Shown piece after piece: positions 45,421 to 55,850 of a DNA stretch of 64,000 nucleotides. Location of the stretch: positions 21,824,001-21,888,000 of the forward strand of contig JBITNC010000002.1 of assembly GCA_050084985.1 (NCBI GenBank). Reading direction: 5' to 3'. The notes under the pieces were generated by a model. That model was not told where the DNA came from and ran no database searches. It worked only from the letters and a program-made list of their open reading frames with translations. Numbering within the stretch: the stretch's first letter is position 1; every line of letters begins with the position of its first letter. The stretch is from Nageia nagi (taxonomy: Eukaryota; Pinophyta). The translations under genes and the position numbers were made by a program.

Positions 45421-46845
45421 TCCTTAGTGTCTCTATCAGGTCAAACAAGAATGGCTTAAGGACAATATCTTACAAACACTAATCCGATAGTTGTAAACTG
45501 ATCCAACTAGCAACCGTCCCTTTTCCTAGGTTGATGGAATTATAAGATTCAAAGGTCGTGTTTCCTTATTGATAAATTCTACATGTAAAGAACACATACT
45601 CTACAAGTTACATGCAACACCAATAGCTGGACACTCTAGATTTTTGAAAACCTATCGACGTGTGCTTTGTTCCTTCTACTAACTAGGTATGAAACAAGAT
45701 ATCAAGAAATTTGTATCAAAATGTGATGTTTGTTAGCATTAGAAAGGCAAGAAAGTTGGGACCCCATGACTGCTTCAACCTCTACCCATCTGGAAGCATA
45801 CTTGGAAAGATATCTCCATGGATTTCATTGAAGACCTTCCCAAATCCTATGGCAAAGCAATTATCTTGGTAGTGATGGATCGACTATCTAAATATGCACA
45901 TTTATGTCCATTGGCACATCCCTACAAAGTTGTGAATGTGGCATAATTATTTCTTGATAACATCTTCAAACTCCATGGTATGCCTACTAACATTGTCAAT
46001 GATCAGGACCTAGCATTTACCAGTAAATTTTGGCAAGAGTTATTCAAAATTCAGAGAACTAAACTCAATATGAGCTCAGCATATCACCCTTAGATAGATG
46101 GTCAGATAAAGATTATCAATAAATGCCTAGAAACATATCTCTATTGCTTTGCATCTACCCAACCAGTCCACTAGGTCAAATGGCTTCCCTTAACTAAATG
46201 GTGGTATAACACTTCTTATCACACATCCATCAAGATGATTCCATTTTAAGCCATGTATGGTTAACCCCCACCCATAGTCACATCTTATATCCCAAGAAGC
46301 ACCAACATTCAAGTAGTCGACACCACCTTGTCCAATCGAGGAGAGATAGTTTGCATCCTTGAGAAAAATCTTTAGATGGCTCAAAATTGGATGAAACAAC
46401 AAGCTAATCAATAATGGATCGAGCAATAATTCCAAGAAGGTGATATGGTTTTCTTGAGGCTTCAACCATACTACCAAGCTTCCATCAAATTAAAAGGTCC
46501 CCAAATATTGGCCCCACATTTTTATGGACCTTATAAGATACTCCAACGCATTGGCCTGCAACATACATGTTGGCACTTCCAACGTCATCAAAGATTCACC
46601 CTATTTTTCATGTCTCATACTTGAAGCAAGTATTGGGCGACCAAACCACCATTCAAATTGAATTACTAGAATTCACTAAGGAACGCTCAATCCTAGTTGA
46701 ACCTAAGACCGTCCTAGACCGTCACACATGCCAGCTCCTCAACTGCATAATTATCGAAGTTCTAATACAGTGGCACAACTTAGATCCTGAAGATGCAACA
46801 TGGGAGACTCCCCACCAGCTACAGTAGCAATTCCCTAATTTTTAG
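45421..46845 (+). pseudogene. Chromovirus Z integrase and chromodomain
   Basis: The plus strand has KCDVC-stop-H-stop-KGK (zinc site), WKDISMDFIEDLPKSYGK (first catalytic D), VNDQDLAFTSKFWQEL (second D) and GQIKIINKCLETYL, where the third catalytic E of GQTE has become K. KWWYNTSYHTSIKM and FYGPYKILQRIG follow. A frameshift leads into 46,567-46,827 with LPTSSKIHPIFHVSYLKQVL and the chromodomain IIIEVLIQWHNLDPEDATWE. The stop after HQLQ truncates the end. Confidence 0.9.
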
Positions 46846-46880
46846 CTTTGAGAAAAAAGTTGTTCCCAAGAGGGGTGGCA

Positions 46881-47245
46881 TGTTAGGACCCTACATCCTA
46901 ACATTTAATTAGGATATAGTAGTTTATTTAATTATAGGCTTTTGTTAAATATTAAGATTCGATATATTTGTAAGGCGAACCACCATTTGTATGGAGTGGA
47001 TAAATTAGGGTTAGAGTAGGTAGATTATAAATACTTATGGTGAAGTCATTTGTAAGCATCTTGAAAATTATATTATTCAAAGTGGAATATAAGGTGGCCC
47101 CCTCGAAAAGGCCTGTGATTCATTTTGGCTTTCAGTTATATCAATATGTTGTTACTCTATTCCATTATGATATTGAATGCTTGTTGAAGTTCAAACTTTC
47201 TATATTCTATGTGAATCCCTTCGTGGAACTTGTAGGTTCCTAACA
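46881..47245 (+). repeat. 3' LTR of chromovirus Z
   Basis: It begins TGTTAGGACCCTACATCC and ends GTTCCTAACA, followed by TGTGC. The preceding AAGAGGGGTGGCA is its polypurine tract, and the short word CCTAACA at its end mirrors the TGTTAGG at its start. Confidence 0.92.
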
Positions 47246-47250
47246 TGTGC

Positions 47251-47875
47251 ATCTTCAACTCTTGGAACAATCAAGCACTCTCCATCATCTTATTCTATAA
47301 TCATACCTCTATATGAAGCAAATCCTCTTTTGCCTCCTCTCCCTTTGGAAGCATAGAATCCTTTTCTCTTAAAATTCTTCTCATAGACTTCCCAAGTCTC
47401 TTCTTGCAAATAAACATATTCACAAGGCTGCACACAAAAAAACTTCACAGGACAAGGGCTCATCTTCCTTGACCACAAAGTCACCATTCACAAACTCATA
47501 ATTTTGTAGATTGCTATTCATCACATTACAATCTACCTCACATTCTTTAATTTCAATTACATTCTCAAGATTATCAAATTTTTTATTTAATATTTTCCAA
47601 ATATCAAATTCTAATCTACAATGCTTAATAAGAGGGAAAATATTTTGTTTTATACCTCTTCGCAATGCCATGAGTGCCAAATAATTTTTGTGTTGTTCCT
47701 CCTTCAAACATCTCTCTTAACCTTCAAATATGCTTCAATTCTTAGGTTCTACATAACCTAGTTCAATAATATCTCAAAGATCCATTCCCATTAACAAAGT
47801 TTTCATCTTTATTTTCCAAATTTGGAAATCCTTTCCATCAAATTTTGGAATTGTTGAATTAGTGTTGTTGCCCAT
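47251..47875 (-). pseudogene. Element Y gag (Copia-like)
   Basis: It starts at the ATG complementary to 47,873-47,875: MGNNTNSTIPKFDGKDFQIW followed by KIKMKTLLMGMDL, a DUF4219-like gag N-terminus. After stops near 47,790-47,710 the frame continues NYLALMALRRGIKQNIFPLI and FDIWKILNKKFDN, matching the UBN2 capsid region of Copia-type gag. Downstream GFYASKGRGGKRGF (47,290-47,487, another frame) is a basic Gly/Arg stretch like gag nucleic-acid-binding tails. No CCHC knuckle is clear. The frame would continue on the far side of Z at 35,303. Confidence 0.72.
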
Positions 47876-48920
47876 TACAACCAAAGAAACAACAAACTAG
47901 TTAGTGAATCAACTAGAAAATAAGTTTTTTAAACCTTCTGCATAATTCCAAATAGTTTCTCAAACCCAACATTCTTCTACATTTAATCACAAAATTTGAA
48001 AACTAAACTAATCATAAGTTGTTGCTACACCAAGAACATTCTCCATGTTCAACTTGATGGATATTGGTTCATATTTTGTCTTCACAATAGACAAACTCGT
48101 TCATAGTGTCACAAGGTCTGACAACCTCCTTCACGAACACTTCAGCCCCTTCTCAACTTTGATCATGCAAAGGTCCTCTCTTGGGTGCTTTTCAAATGGT
48201 GGGGCTCTACTCTTGCCAAGCCATAACATCCTTCAATTTGTCAAAAATTGTAAATACTATAGTTTGAGATGCTATTTTTCAAACATACACTTTCTATATC
48301 AGGTGTCTTTTTTTGGTTATGAAGTCCACTCAACACTCAGTCTCTATGAAAAAATGACCTTCTGAGGATTTAGAATAACAACAAAATTGTCTATGCTAGT
48401 AGGAAAAATAATTCTTTATTGCCAACCTCCTCAAATAGAATGACAACCTTTCACAATGCATATACCATCACACCAAGATGACAATATCCAAATCAATATG
48501 AATTCACTCTCACATAGCTCTGTCCATCCCCAAGTGCATCAGCAGATCAAAGAGTTTAAGAGCATCTTGTTGTATCCATGAATTGCATATCTTCCATGCA
48601 GTGTAATCCCTGTTGTAGCCATAAACTGGTCTATCCCAATAAATGATAGACTCACATAATATAACAAAGAAATTAGGCCTTCTCTAACCTCTACACGTCA
48701 GTCTCCAAGGACATTCAAAACAACTACGTTCGCTACAAAGCCATTTTACTAAAAATAGATAATAGTTAGATTCAAACCAAATCTATTTACATTTCCCACC
48801 ATCCTTAGGTATGCATCGAAGTCATGCCTCCAACATCACATAGCAGAGGTACTGTATTTCAAATACACTGCTACTATCATTACGTTCAACTAGACTGCAT
48901 TTCCATGTGGTACTACCTAT
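47876..48920 (-). other. Element Y leader, middle piece
   Basis: This non-coding part of element Y lies between its gag start and the Copia K insertion. An open frame on the plus strand (48,045-48,365) has no recognised domain and is probably chance. CCTAT at 48,916-48,920 is the probable left target duplication of K. Confidence 0.5.
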
Positions 48921-49116
48921 AGTCAAGAACTTGGTTTTCATTCATACAAAGCTCTTTACAATATTATGGGCATAAATAACCACTATACATAATTGGAATG
49001 CTAAAGTTTAGGACTACAAATCTATCAGCTAGCAGAGCATATCTCTTATATAGGAAATATATATATTTACAATCAATCTATATACGGAAGTATACCAACT
49101 TGGAATTACTTCAACA
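48921..49116 (-). repeat. 3' LTR of Copia K
   Basis: It starts AGTCAAGAACTTGGTTTTC and ends ACTTCAACA on the plus strand (element strand TGTTGAAGTAATTCC...). It matches 53,476-53,658 with about a dozen-base extra piece near its right end (TCTATATACGG). CTCCCCCTCAAG after it is the complement of the polypurine tract. Confidence 0.9.
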
Positions 49117-49123
49117 CTCCCCC

Positions 49124-50740
49124 TCAAGTTGGTGCGTAGATGTCGCTCATTCCCAATTTGTTAAGACCATAATGAAATGCTCGACTTGATACAGCCTTGG
49201 TGAGTAGGTCAGCAAGTTGTTCTTGAGATGAGACATGGGGTGTTTCAATGATATTTGCTTCTAGTTTCTCCTTGATGAAATGCCTATCAACTTCCACATG
49301 TTTGGTTCGATCATGTTGAATTGGGTTATGGGCAATATCATAAGCTGCCTTATTATCATAATATAGTTTCATTGGGCTGTTATGCTTAATATTTAGATCA
49401 TTTAATAAATTATGGATCCATAACAATTCACATATTACCTCAGTCATTCCTTTGAACTCAGATTCAGCACTAGATAGAGCAACTATAGCTTGCTTCTTGC
49501 TTCGCCAAGTGACCAAATTTCCTCCTACAAAAGTGAAATACCCTGCTGTAGATCACCTATCTTTTACCGATCCAACCCAATTTGCATTAGTGTATCCTTT
49601 GACATCTAGATTATTCCCCTTTTTAAACATAATCCCTTTCCCTGGAGATGACTTCAAGTAGCGCAAAATGCGGGTAACTACATTCATATGTTCTTCACTT
49701 GGAGAATGCATGAATTGGCTTATGAAACTTAGTTCATATGCCAAGTCAGGTCAAGTATGTGAAAGATACATTAGTTTCCCAACTAATCTTTGATACCTCT
49801 CCTTGTTTGTTGGAACTTGATCTGGATATATGCCTAGCTTCAAGTTTTCTTCCATAGGAGTGCTAACTGGACTACATGCCATCATACCAGTCTCACTTAG
49901 TAAATCTAAGGCATATTTTTGTTGAGATAGAAAGACACATTCCTTTGATCTTGACACTTCAATACCAAGGAAGTACTTCAATGGACCAAGGTCCTTCATC
50001 TCAAATTCTTGAGCTAGATGGTTCTGCAATGCTCTCCTTTCTTCTGAATCATTTCCAATTACTATCATATCATCAACATACATAATGAGATAAGTAATCA
50101 TTCCTTTATTATGCTTCACAAAAAGAGTATGATCTGAGTTACTCTGCTTATATCCAAAAACCTTCATTGACTTCGTAAACCTTCCAAACTATGCTCTCGA
50201 AGATTGCTTTAGACTGTATAGGGCCTTTTTTAATCTGTAGACATGTTTTCCACCTTCTGACTGCATATTACATCCAGGGGGCAACTCCATGTATACTTCC
50301 TCTTGAAGGTCTCCATGCAAGAAGGCATTCTTCACATCAAACTAGTGCAATGGCCAGTCAAGATTCATCACCAAGGATATAAGAATACGAATAGTATTGA
50401 TTTTTGCTACTAGTGCGAATGTCTCCATGTAGTCAATTCCATAAGTTTGAGTGTACCCCTTGGCAACTAGTCTAGCTTTGAATTGTTCAATGGTTCCATC
50501 TGCCTTTTATTTGATTGTGAAAACCCACCTACATCCAATAGGTTTCTTTCCTTCAGGTAGCTCAACAACATTCCAAGTTGAGTTCTTTTGAAGTGACTTC
50601 ATTTCTTCATTCATAGCTTCCTTCCACCTAGGATCTCCCAGAGCTTCCTGCATGTTAGTAGGAATAGATACAACAAATAATTGATTTGCAAATGACTCAC
50701 TTTCTTTTGATAGTCTATGGTAGGATACATAATTACTCAT
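49124..50740 (-). pseudogene. Copia K reverse transcriptase and RNase H
   Basis: The minus-strand RT starts near 50,740 with DPRWKEAMNEEMKSLQKNST and KKPIGCRWVFTIK. A degraded stretch follows, then 50,167-49,751: YLIMYVDDMIVIGND (active-site YVDD kept), KDLGPLKYFLGIEV and KLMYLSHT. The RNase H part reads HSPSEEHMNVVTRILRYLK, VKGYTNANWVGS (usually A-D-W-A-G-S) and KKQAIVALSSAESEF. The pol C-terminus is DRTKHVEVDRHFIKEKLE...EQLADLLTKAV and ends at a stop after GMSDIYAPT (49,124). Few stops interrupt it. Confidence 0.93.
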
Positions 50741-52030
50741 GGGATACTTAGGATTGGAACTAAGAACAAGTTCATAGTTAGCTCTAGGTATACCTCTAGT
50801 GGCTCGATTAGGTAGTAATTTTGGAAGGAATTGAGATTCAAAATTTATCTAGGGTTCAACAAAGGAATTATCTTCAGAAAATAATTGGTCAGATGGTACT
50901 TGAAGTGGAGTTGCTTCCATCTGATTCTGAACATTTTCCTCATTTAAACTAACATCTGGTTGGTCAAGAATAAGTTGCTCATGCTACCCAGTTGCCTCCT
51001 CTGGAAACTCACCACTTGTATCCAAAAATTCACCACTTGTATTTGATTGGTCAAAAGAAGGATTTAGATTTAGAGTCTGCAATTCATTTTGTCTCTCCCC
51101 CTGAATTGAGGACTCAAGAATAGCATAGTACATATCATTTTCATGAAAGACAACATCAAGGGTGACATACATTTTTCATGATGGGGGATGATAGTAGTGA
51201 TAGCCCTTCTGAAGTGGGGCATAGCCAACAAAGACACATCATAGTGCTTGTGGTTCCAGCTTATCACACAATGGCTTAAGAAGATGCACAAATGCCATGC
51301 ACCCAAAAATTCTAGGTGATAAACTTGGAGCAGTAGGAGCAGTTATAGTTGAATGAAGAACTTCAAAAGAAGTCTAAAAATTTAGCAAGCTGGAGGGTAC
51401 ATGGTTAATGAGGTAAGCTACAATATTGAGTGCTTCACCCCAGTAACTGGTGGGCATGTGAGTTCCAAAAAAAGAGGCTCGTACAACTTCAAGTAGGTGG
51501 TGATTCTTATGCTCTGCAACCCCATTTTGCTGAGGGGAATAAGGGTAAGTCATCTGGTGAGATATGCCATGTTCTTGCAAGTACTTCTTTAGGTCCTGAT
51601 TAACAAACTCTCCACCATTATCAGTACAAAGAACTTGTATGTGAGATTGGTATTGAGTGGCAATCATCTTATGAAATTTCTAAAACAAGGAGCTAACTTC
51701 ATTCTTTGATTTCATCAAGCAAACCCAAGTCATACAAGTGTGATCATCAATAAATGTGACAAACCAATGAGAACCATTCAAGGAAGGGTGTTTGGTTGCC
51801 CCCCATACATCAGAGTGAATCAACATAAAAGGTACTGAACTTTTATTCATGCTCAATGGGAATGATACACGGTGACTTTTTACAAGTTCACAAATACTAC
51901 ATTTGAAATCTGAAGTACTTAACTGAGAAAACAAATTTGGGAATAATTTTTTTAAATATCCAAAAGACACATGACCCAAGTGCTTATGCCACAACCAAAT
52001 TTTGGAGGATTTGTCAATCTAATATGCTAA
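50741..52030 (-). pseudogene. Copia K integrase
   Basis: The GAG-pre-integrase KIWLWHKHLGHVSFGYLKKL and CSICELVKSHRVSF (HHCC zinc site) lie at 51,994-51,850. The core shows LIHSDVWGATKHPS and FVTFIDDHTCMTWV (first D), VLCTDNGGEFVNQDL (second D) and SPQQNGVAEHKNHHL (catalytic E kept; usual ERKNRHLLE) at 51,667-51,480. The C-terminal GCMAFVHLLKPLCDKLEPQA and VGYAPLQKGYHYYHP follow, then a variable Ser/Pro/Glu-rich linker to RT. Isolated stops truncate it. Confidence 0.92.
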
Positions 52031-53443
52031 AAGAGCTTGAGCTAGCTGATGTGAGCTGGTAGGCTTCAAATCTAAATAGTACAGCTTTCCCCTTCTGATA
52101 CCATAACCAATCATCTTCCAAGTTTGAATGTCCTTAAAAACACAATGGTCAAGCCAGAAAATCACAACATAATACAATGCATTAGTTAATTGAGAAATAG
52201 ATAATAAATTATGGCTAAGGGAAGGTACAACTAAAGTAGAATCAAGATTCAAATTATGTGATAGAGGAACTGAATATTATCTAATCATAGGTGAGGGATT
52301 GCCATTGGTAGTAGAGACTATATGTGTGGTGGATTGTTTCATAGATTGAACATGCTGATTGTCAAAGGTCATGTGATTCGTGGCATCAAAATCAATTATC
52401 CATGTACTACTACTACAATCTGATGTAGAAGTATGGAAATCCTTACCAATGTTACCTGAAGTAGCAATCAAAGAGGAAGCTTCTACACCATCATTAGAAG
52501 TTTTGGTCACAGTAATAGAAGCTTGGTGATTTGGCTTTGAATTGCACTTGCATGGTGCCTTTGCTGGATCCCAAAAATTTGGATAGCCAATTAAGTCATA
52601 ACATCATGCCTTTGTATGGCCTATCTCACCACAGTGAGTGCATAAACATTTAGGTTTGGTAGCACCTACTTCATAGCTGCCCTTCTGACATTGTGCTTGG
52701 TCAAAATTAGTTTTTTGAGCGAATTATCATGGTTGAGGCTTAGCACATCGAGCCATTAGAGCAAAAGACTCAAGATTATAAGGTTCAACATTTAAGGTGG
52801 CTTGACGTATAGCATCTCGATGGACATAGGCATAGGTGTCGTCAAGGTCCATTGTGGGGTCCTTCCGAAGAACCTCACCTCTAATTTGTTCAAATTCTAC
52901 ATCTAGGCCACTAAAAAAGATGTGCACTCTCAACCATGTAATGATCTTCTTATAGGTGATAATATCATCAAGATCCTTCATGAAAACTTTATCACGATAA
53001 TCTAATTCTTGGAAAATTTCAACAAGCTCATCGTAATAAGTTGATAAAGGTCGACCAGCTTGTTTGGTGGTGAAGGCACGCTGATTCAGTGCAAAGAGTT
53101 ATGTCTCATTTGATCCATCATAAAATGCTTTGGCAAGAGCACTCCAGATTTCCCTTACAGTATGCAGTTGGATATAACACTTCATTATCTCTAGCTACAT
53201 GGAGGTCAGCAACCAACCCTTGACCTTTTGATTCTCTACATAACACTTTGCATAGGTAGCATCAGCTTCCTTCGATGGATTAGTTTTACCAATAATATAT
53301 TCGAGCTTCTCACATCCTACAATTTGCATCTCTAATATTTGGTACCATACATCATAGTTACTTTCAGTGAGGACAACTCCGGCCTGGAAGCCAAAATTTT
53401 CAGATTGGATATGGATTACTGGAGTTGATGATTCAGAAGCCAT
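52031..53443 (-). pseudogene. Copia K gag and protease
   Basis: The start is MASESSTPVIHIQSENFGF at 53,443, just downstream of the primer site. An ESNYDVWYQILEMQIVG gag start and a VKGWLLTSM/IWSALAKAFYDGS capsid region follow. 52,981-52,727 has FFSGLDVEFEQIRGEVLRKD. The zinc knuckle CTHCGEIGHTKA-stop-CYDLIGYP (about 52,650) has all four ligands, with a stop inside. The protease site is WIIDFDATNHMTF (about 52,400), where D-S-G has become D-F-D. SVPLSHNLNLDSTLVVPSLS-type text leads into the integrase. It is inactive as written. Confidence 0.92.
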
Positions 53444-53475
53444 ATGGTGTTTTTCATAACATGGCTTTGATACCA

Positions 53476-53658
53476 AGTCAAGAACTTGGTTTTCATTCAT
53501 ACAAAGCTCTTTACAATATTATGGGCATAAATAGCCACTATACATAATTAGAATGCTAAAGTTTAGAACTACAAATCTGTTAGCCAGCAGAGCATATCTC
53601 TAATCTAGGAAATATATATATTTACAATTAAGTATACCAACTTGGAATTACTTCAACA
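53476..53658 (-). repeat. 5' LTR of Copia K
   Basis: It matches 48,921-49,116, with ATTCATACAAAGCTCTTTAC and GCCACTATACATAATTAGAA close to the partner. On the minus strand it is followed directly by the primer site TTGGTATCAAAGCC. Confidence 0.9.
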
Positions 53659-54619
53659 CCTACCTTTCTACACCTTCCTACAATGAATCACACAATGGCA
53701 TATGGATGGGCCATTTTTTCAAACAATTATCATGCCTTCTTTATCTCCCACTGGCATTCTGCTACTTTTGATGTGGCATTTGTTGGTATGATCTATCTGT
53801 TACTAACAGAAACCTATAGTTTGCTACACATTTTCAATTCTGTAAAACTACATTACCAACAATGATCTTATTGAGACTATAATTGATGAGGCATTTTGAT
53901 AAACTATTCATGTTCCTTCCCTTCGCTCATTTAGGGCATCGACTACCATAACATTCATCGCAAAATGAACTTCAACTCCTCTTTGGTGTATGTTAACATG
54001 TTCTTCTAGAGTTTCCAGGAAGAAAGCTAGTTTAACCTTGATGTGCCTCCAATTCATTGCCTTCAAACAAATCAATGGGTTTTGATGCATTTTGTCAAAT
54101 AATACAGGCGACGTTATGCTTCAACATCAATGCATATATGTCTTTCCAGAAATTGATCACTACAAGATTTGATCAATTTCAAATTACCAACAATATGGCT
54201 TTCATTGGTAGGTGTTGACATGGTCTCACCAAATTCCAAATAAATAGTGGTAGTCTTCCAACCAGATCAAATGACCTTTCCATGCACTCCTCTTTCAACT
54301 ACACCTTCACAATGCACCACATCATCAGCCTCTACTACAGCCACAATGGGGTATTCACAAGGCAAGCTTCTCAAGTCTCCAAAACATCCATTTTCATAGC
54401 AAACATCCTTTTATCAATCACCATCAATCATTCATGGTGGCTCTTCACAAAAGGCATGGGCATTTTAAACCCATATACAAGCCTTTTGTAATCTCTGTCT
54501 CTTACAAAGTTTCCACTTACAAATTAGACTCAAAATCCAAGATTTTCAAACCCAAAAAATAATTAGCTCTCTCTAGCTTGATCTCACCTACTCTGATTTA
54601 CTTGGCTATGATACCAAAA
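53659..54619 (-). other. Element Y leader, right piece
   Basis: This is the part of element Y between its primer-binding site (about 54,603-54,619, TTTTGGTATCATAGCC on the minus strand) and Copia K. A minus-strand frame at 53,908-54,090 (LICLKAMNWRHIKVKLAFFL...) is open but unrecognised. No RT or other pol domain is present, which matters for calling Y non-autonomous. Confidence 0.55.
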
Positions 54620-55087
54620 TGAAGTTTTATGATCAAGTATAAAATAAGAACAATCTCACATATTGTTATACAATCACAATACAATCAAATGCATTCACCA
54701 TAAACATGTTCAAACATTCATAAATATGCAACAATAATATCAGAATGGATTCAAACAAGAATGTTTTATTCATATTCAAATGGAGAGATAACATTACAAC
54801 ATAATTGTAGAACTTGTCTTCTACTGCAATAGGTATAGATCTTCATGGACTCCAAACCCTCATACAAATAATGCTCCATTCTCCATTGGACTCCATTATA
54901 TCTCACACTACATCAACATCTCTTATTTAAACTAGTATTACAAAACTAAATAGAAACCTTCCAAATGAAACTTTTAGAAACTACTAAAACTACTCACATT
55001 TGAGACATGTGGAATTTATTCAATTACAAAATATGAAATATTAAAATATTTCCAAAAACCTAAACACCTAAAGTCTTATTTCCTACA
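54620..55087 (-). repeat. 5' LTR of element Y
   Basis: It begins TGAAGTTTTATGATCAA and ends CTTATTTCCTACA on the plus strand and matches 33,507-33,979. AATAA follows as the right half of the target duplication. The next bases, CAAGTTATGGGGTCATAACA, are the displaced end of the LTR of X. Confidence 0.9.
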
Positions 55088-55112
55088 AATAACAAGTTAT
55101 GGGGTCATAACA

Positions 55113-55254
55113 TTACCATCCTCTTAAGCAATCTTTATCCTCAAAGCTTATACACACCATACATCAAAACATAATAGCCTACACACATTAACATAATGCC
55201 ACCACACATCACCACAAAATAGCCTAGTAATCTAGTAAGGAGGGTCATTACAAA
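55113..55254 (-). repeat. Second copy of the 3' internal end of element X
   Basis: It matches 30,787-30,926: CTTAAGCAA..TTT.TCCTCAAAGC, ACACACCATACATCAAAACA, TAGCCTACACACATTAACAT and ending TCATTACA. Beyond that word the two sequences part, and here the tandem repeat of Gypsy V resumes. Confidence 0.82.
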
Positions 55255-55850
55255 TCAGTGTTTTGTCACAAATATAATGATGCTAGCAACACTTATGTTG
55301 CACTTCAACAAGCCCTTTAACCAACATTGCACCATGAAGATGATGATATCATCAATAATTATGCTGCACTCTGACAAGCCTTAACTATTCAATATTGCAC
55401 CATAAAGATGATGATATTAATGGAAAAACTCTCAAATAATGATAATGCATTTCCCAAATTGCAACAACCCATGACTCAATGATGGAGTTCCAGATCATGA
55501 TAAACAACATAAAACACCTTGAAACATGTGATAACTCACGAAAATGCTCAAAATGCATATGATAATTCATGACAAGGATGGAAAATAGAAAATAACATTA
55601 GATAAACATCAAATAATATCAAATTCCATCATGAAGACCTTAGGTAATATCCACACTCACAATCTAATCTCTAGATCATACCTCCCCAATAGGTAGGCGT
55701 TTGGTCATACAAATGTTTAATTACTAATCAAATGAGGAAATAATTCCCCATCTTGTCTTTATCCTACCATTTGGCCTTTACAATCATTTATCTCTTCAAC
55801 CTAACCAGCTAGATTTCTTATTGTCCCCTTCATGTGGTTTGAATCTTATT
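55255..55850 (-). repeat. 3' region of Gypsy V with tandem repeat (right part)
   Basis: About 55,260-55,430 holds two to three units of the 65-70-bp repeat also seen at 30,130-30,468 (GATGCTAGCAACACTTATGT, CAACAAGCCCTTTAACCAAC, ATTATGCTGCACTCTGACAA). The rest, up to the end of pol near 55,850, is AT-rich with no domain. Confidence 0.75.

Larger units (their letters stand above)
35304..47245 (+). mobile_element. Ty3/Gypsy chromovirus Z
   Basis: This plus-strand Gypsy has LTRs at 35,304-35,674 and 46,881-47,245 and perfect TGTGC target duplications at 35,299-35,303 and 47,246-47,250. A degraded primer site follows the left LTR (TGCTATTAGAGC, from TGGTATCAGAGC), and AAGAGGGGTGGCA precedes the right LTR. 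The order gag, protease, RT, RNase H, integrase, chromodomain places it among the chromoviruses; short LTRs suggest a Reina-like branch. Its leader is split by element W. Its frames carry many stops. Confidence 0.92.
48921..53658 (-). mobile_element. Ty1/Copia element K, inserted in element Y
   Basis: This near-complete minus-strand Copia of 4.7 kb has short LTRs (48,921-49,116 and 53,476-53,658). The probable target duplication is CCTAT/CCTAC with one mismatch. The primer site TTGGTATCAAAGCCATG adjoins the 5' LTR, and AACTTGAGGGGGAG (polypurine tract) the 3' LTR. Gag, protease, integrase, RT and RNase H lie in one frame, broken by roughly a dozen stops that mostly affect single codons. It is the better preserved of the two Copias here. 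The LTR ends are slightly uncertain, because the expected terminal CA is ACT. Confidence 0.92.
33507..55087 (-). mobile_element. LTR element Y with gag-like frame and no pol
   Basis: LTRs of about 470 bp lie at 33,507-33,979 and 54,620-55,087. On the minus strand the right LTR is followed by TTTTGGTATCATAGCC (primer site for tRNA-Met), and the left LTR is preceded by CAAGAGGAAGAA (polypurine tract). Its own internal sequence is in three pieces (54,619-53,659, 48,920-47,246, 35,303-33,980), about 4 kb in total. The pieces hold a Copia-like gag start and an unidentified downstream frame, but no RT, integrase or RNase H. Elements K and Z are inserted in it. It looks like a TR-GAG-type non-autonomous element. 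Confidence 0.8.
30469..55254 (-). mobile_element. LTR element X, non-autonomous or decayed
   Basis: Two related LTRs are present, 30,469-30,786 and 33,209-33,506 continued at 55,088-55,112. Both begin TGTTAAGAACC and end GGTCATAACA on the plus strand. The reverse complement of TTGCCACCCCCTTAAG after the left LTR is a polypurine tract, and a degraded primer site (GATCTTAGAGCATGG on the minus strand) borders the right LTR, so X lies on the minus strand. Its internal part (30,787-33,208) is only 2.4 kb and has no pol. A copy of its 3' internal end also follows the right LTR (55,113-55,254), giving an LTR-internal-LTR-internal order. Element Y interrupts its right LTR. Confidence 0.75.
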
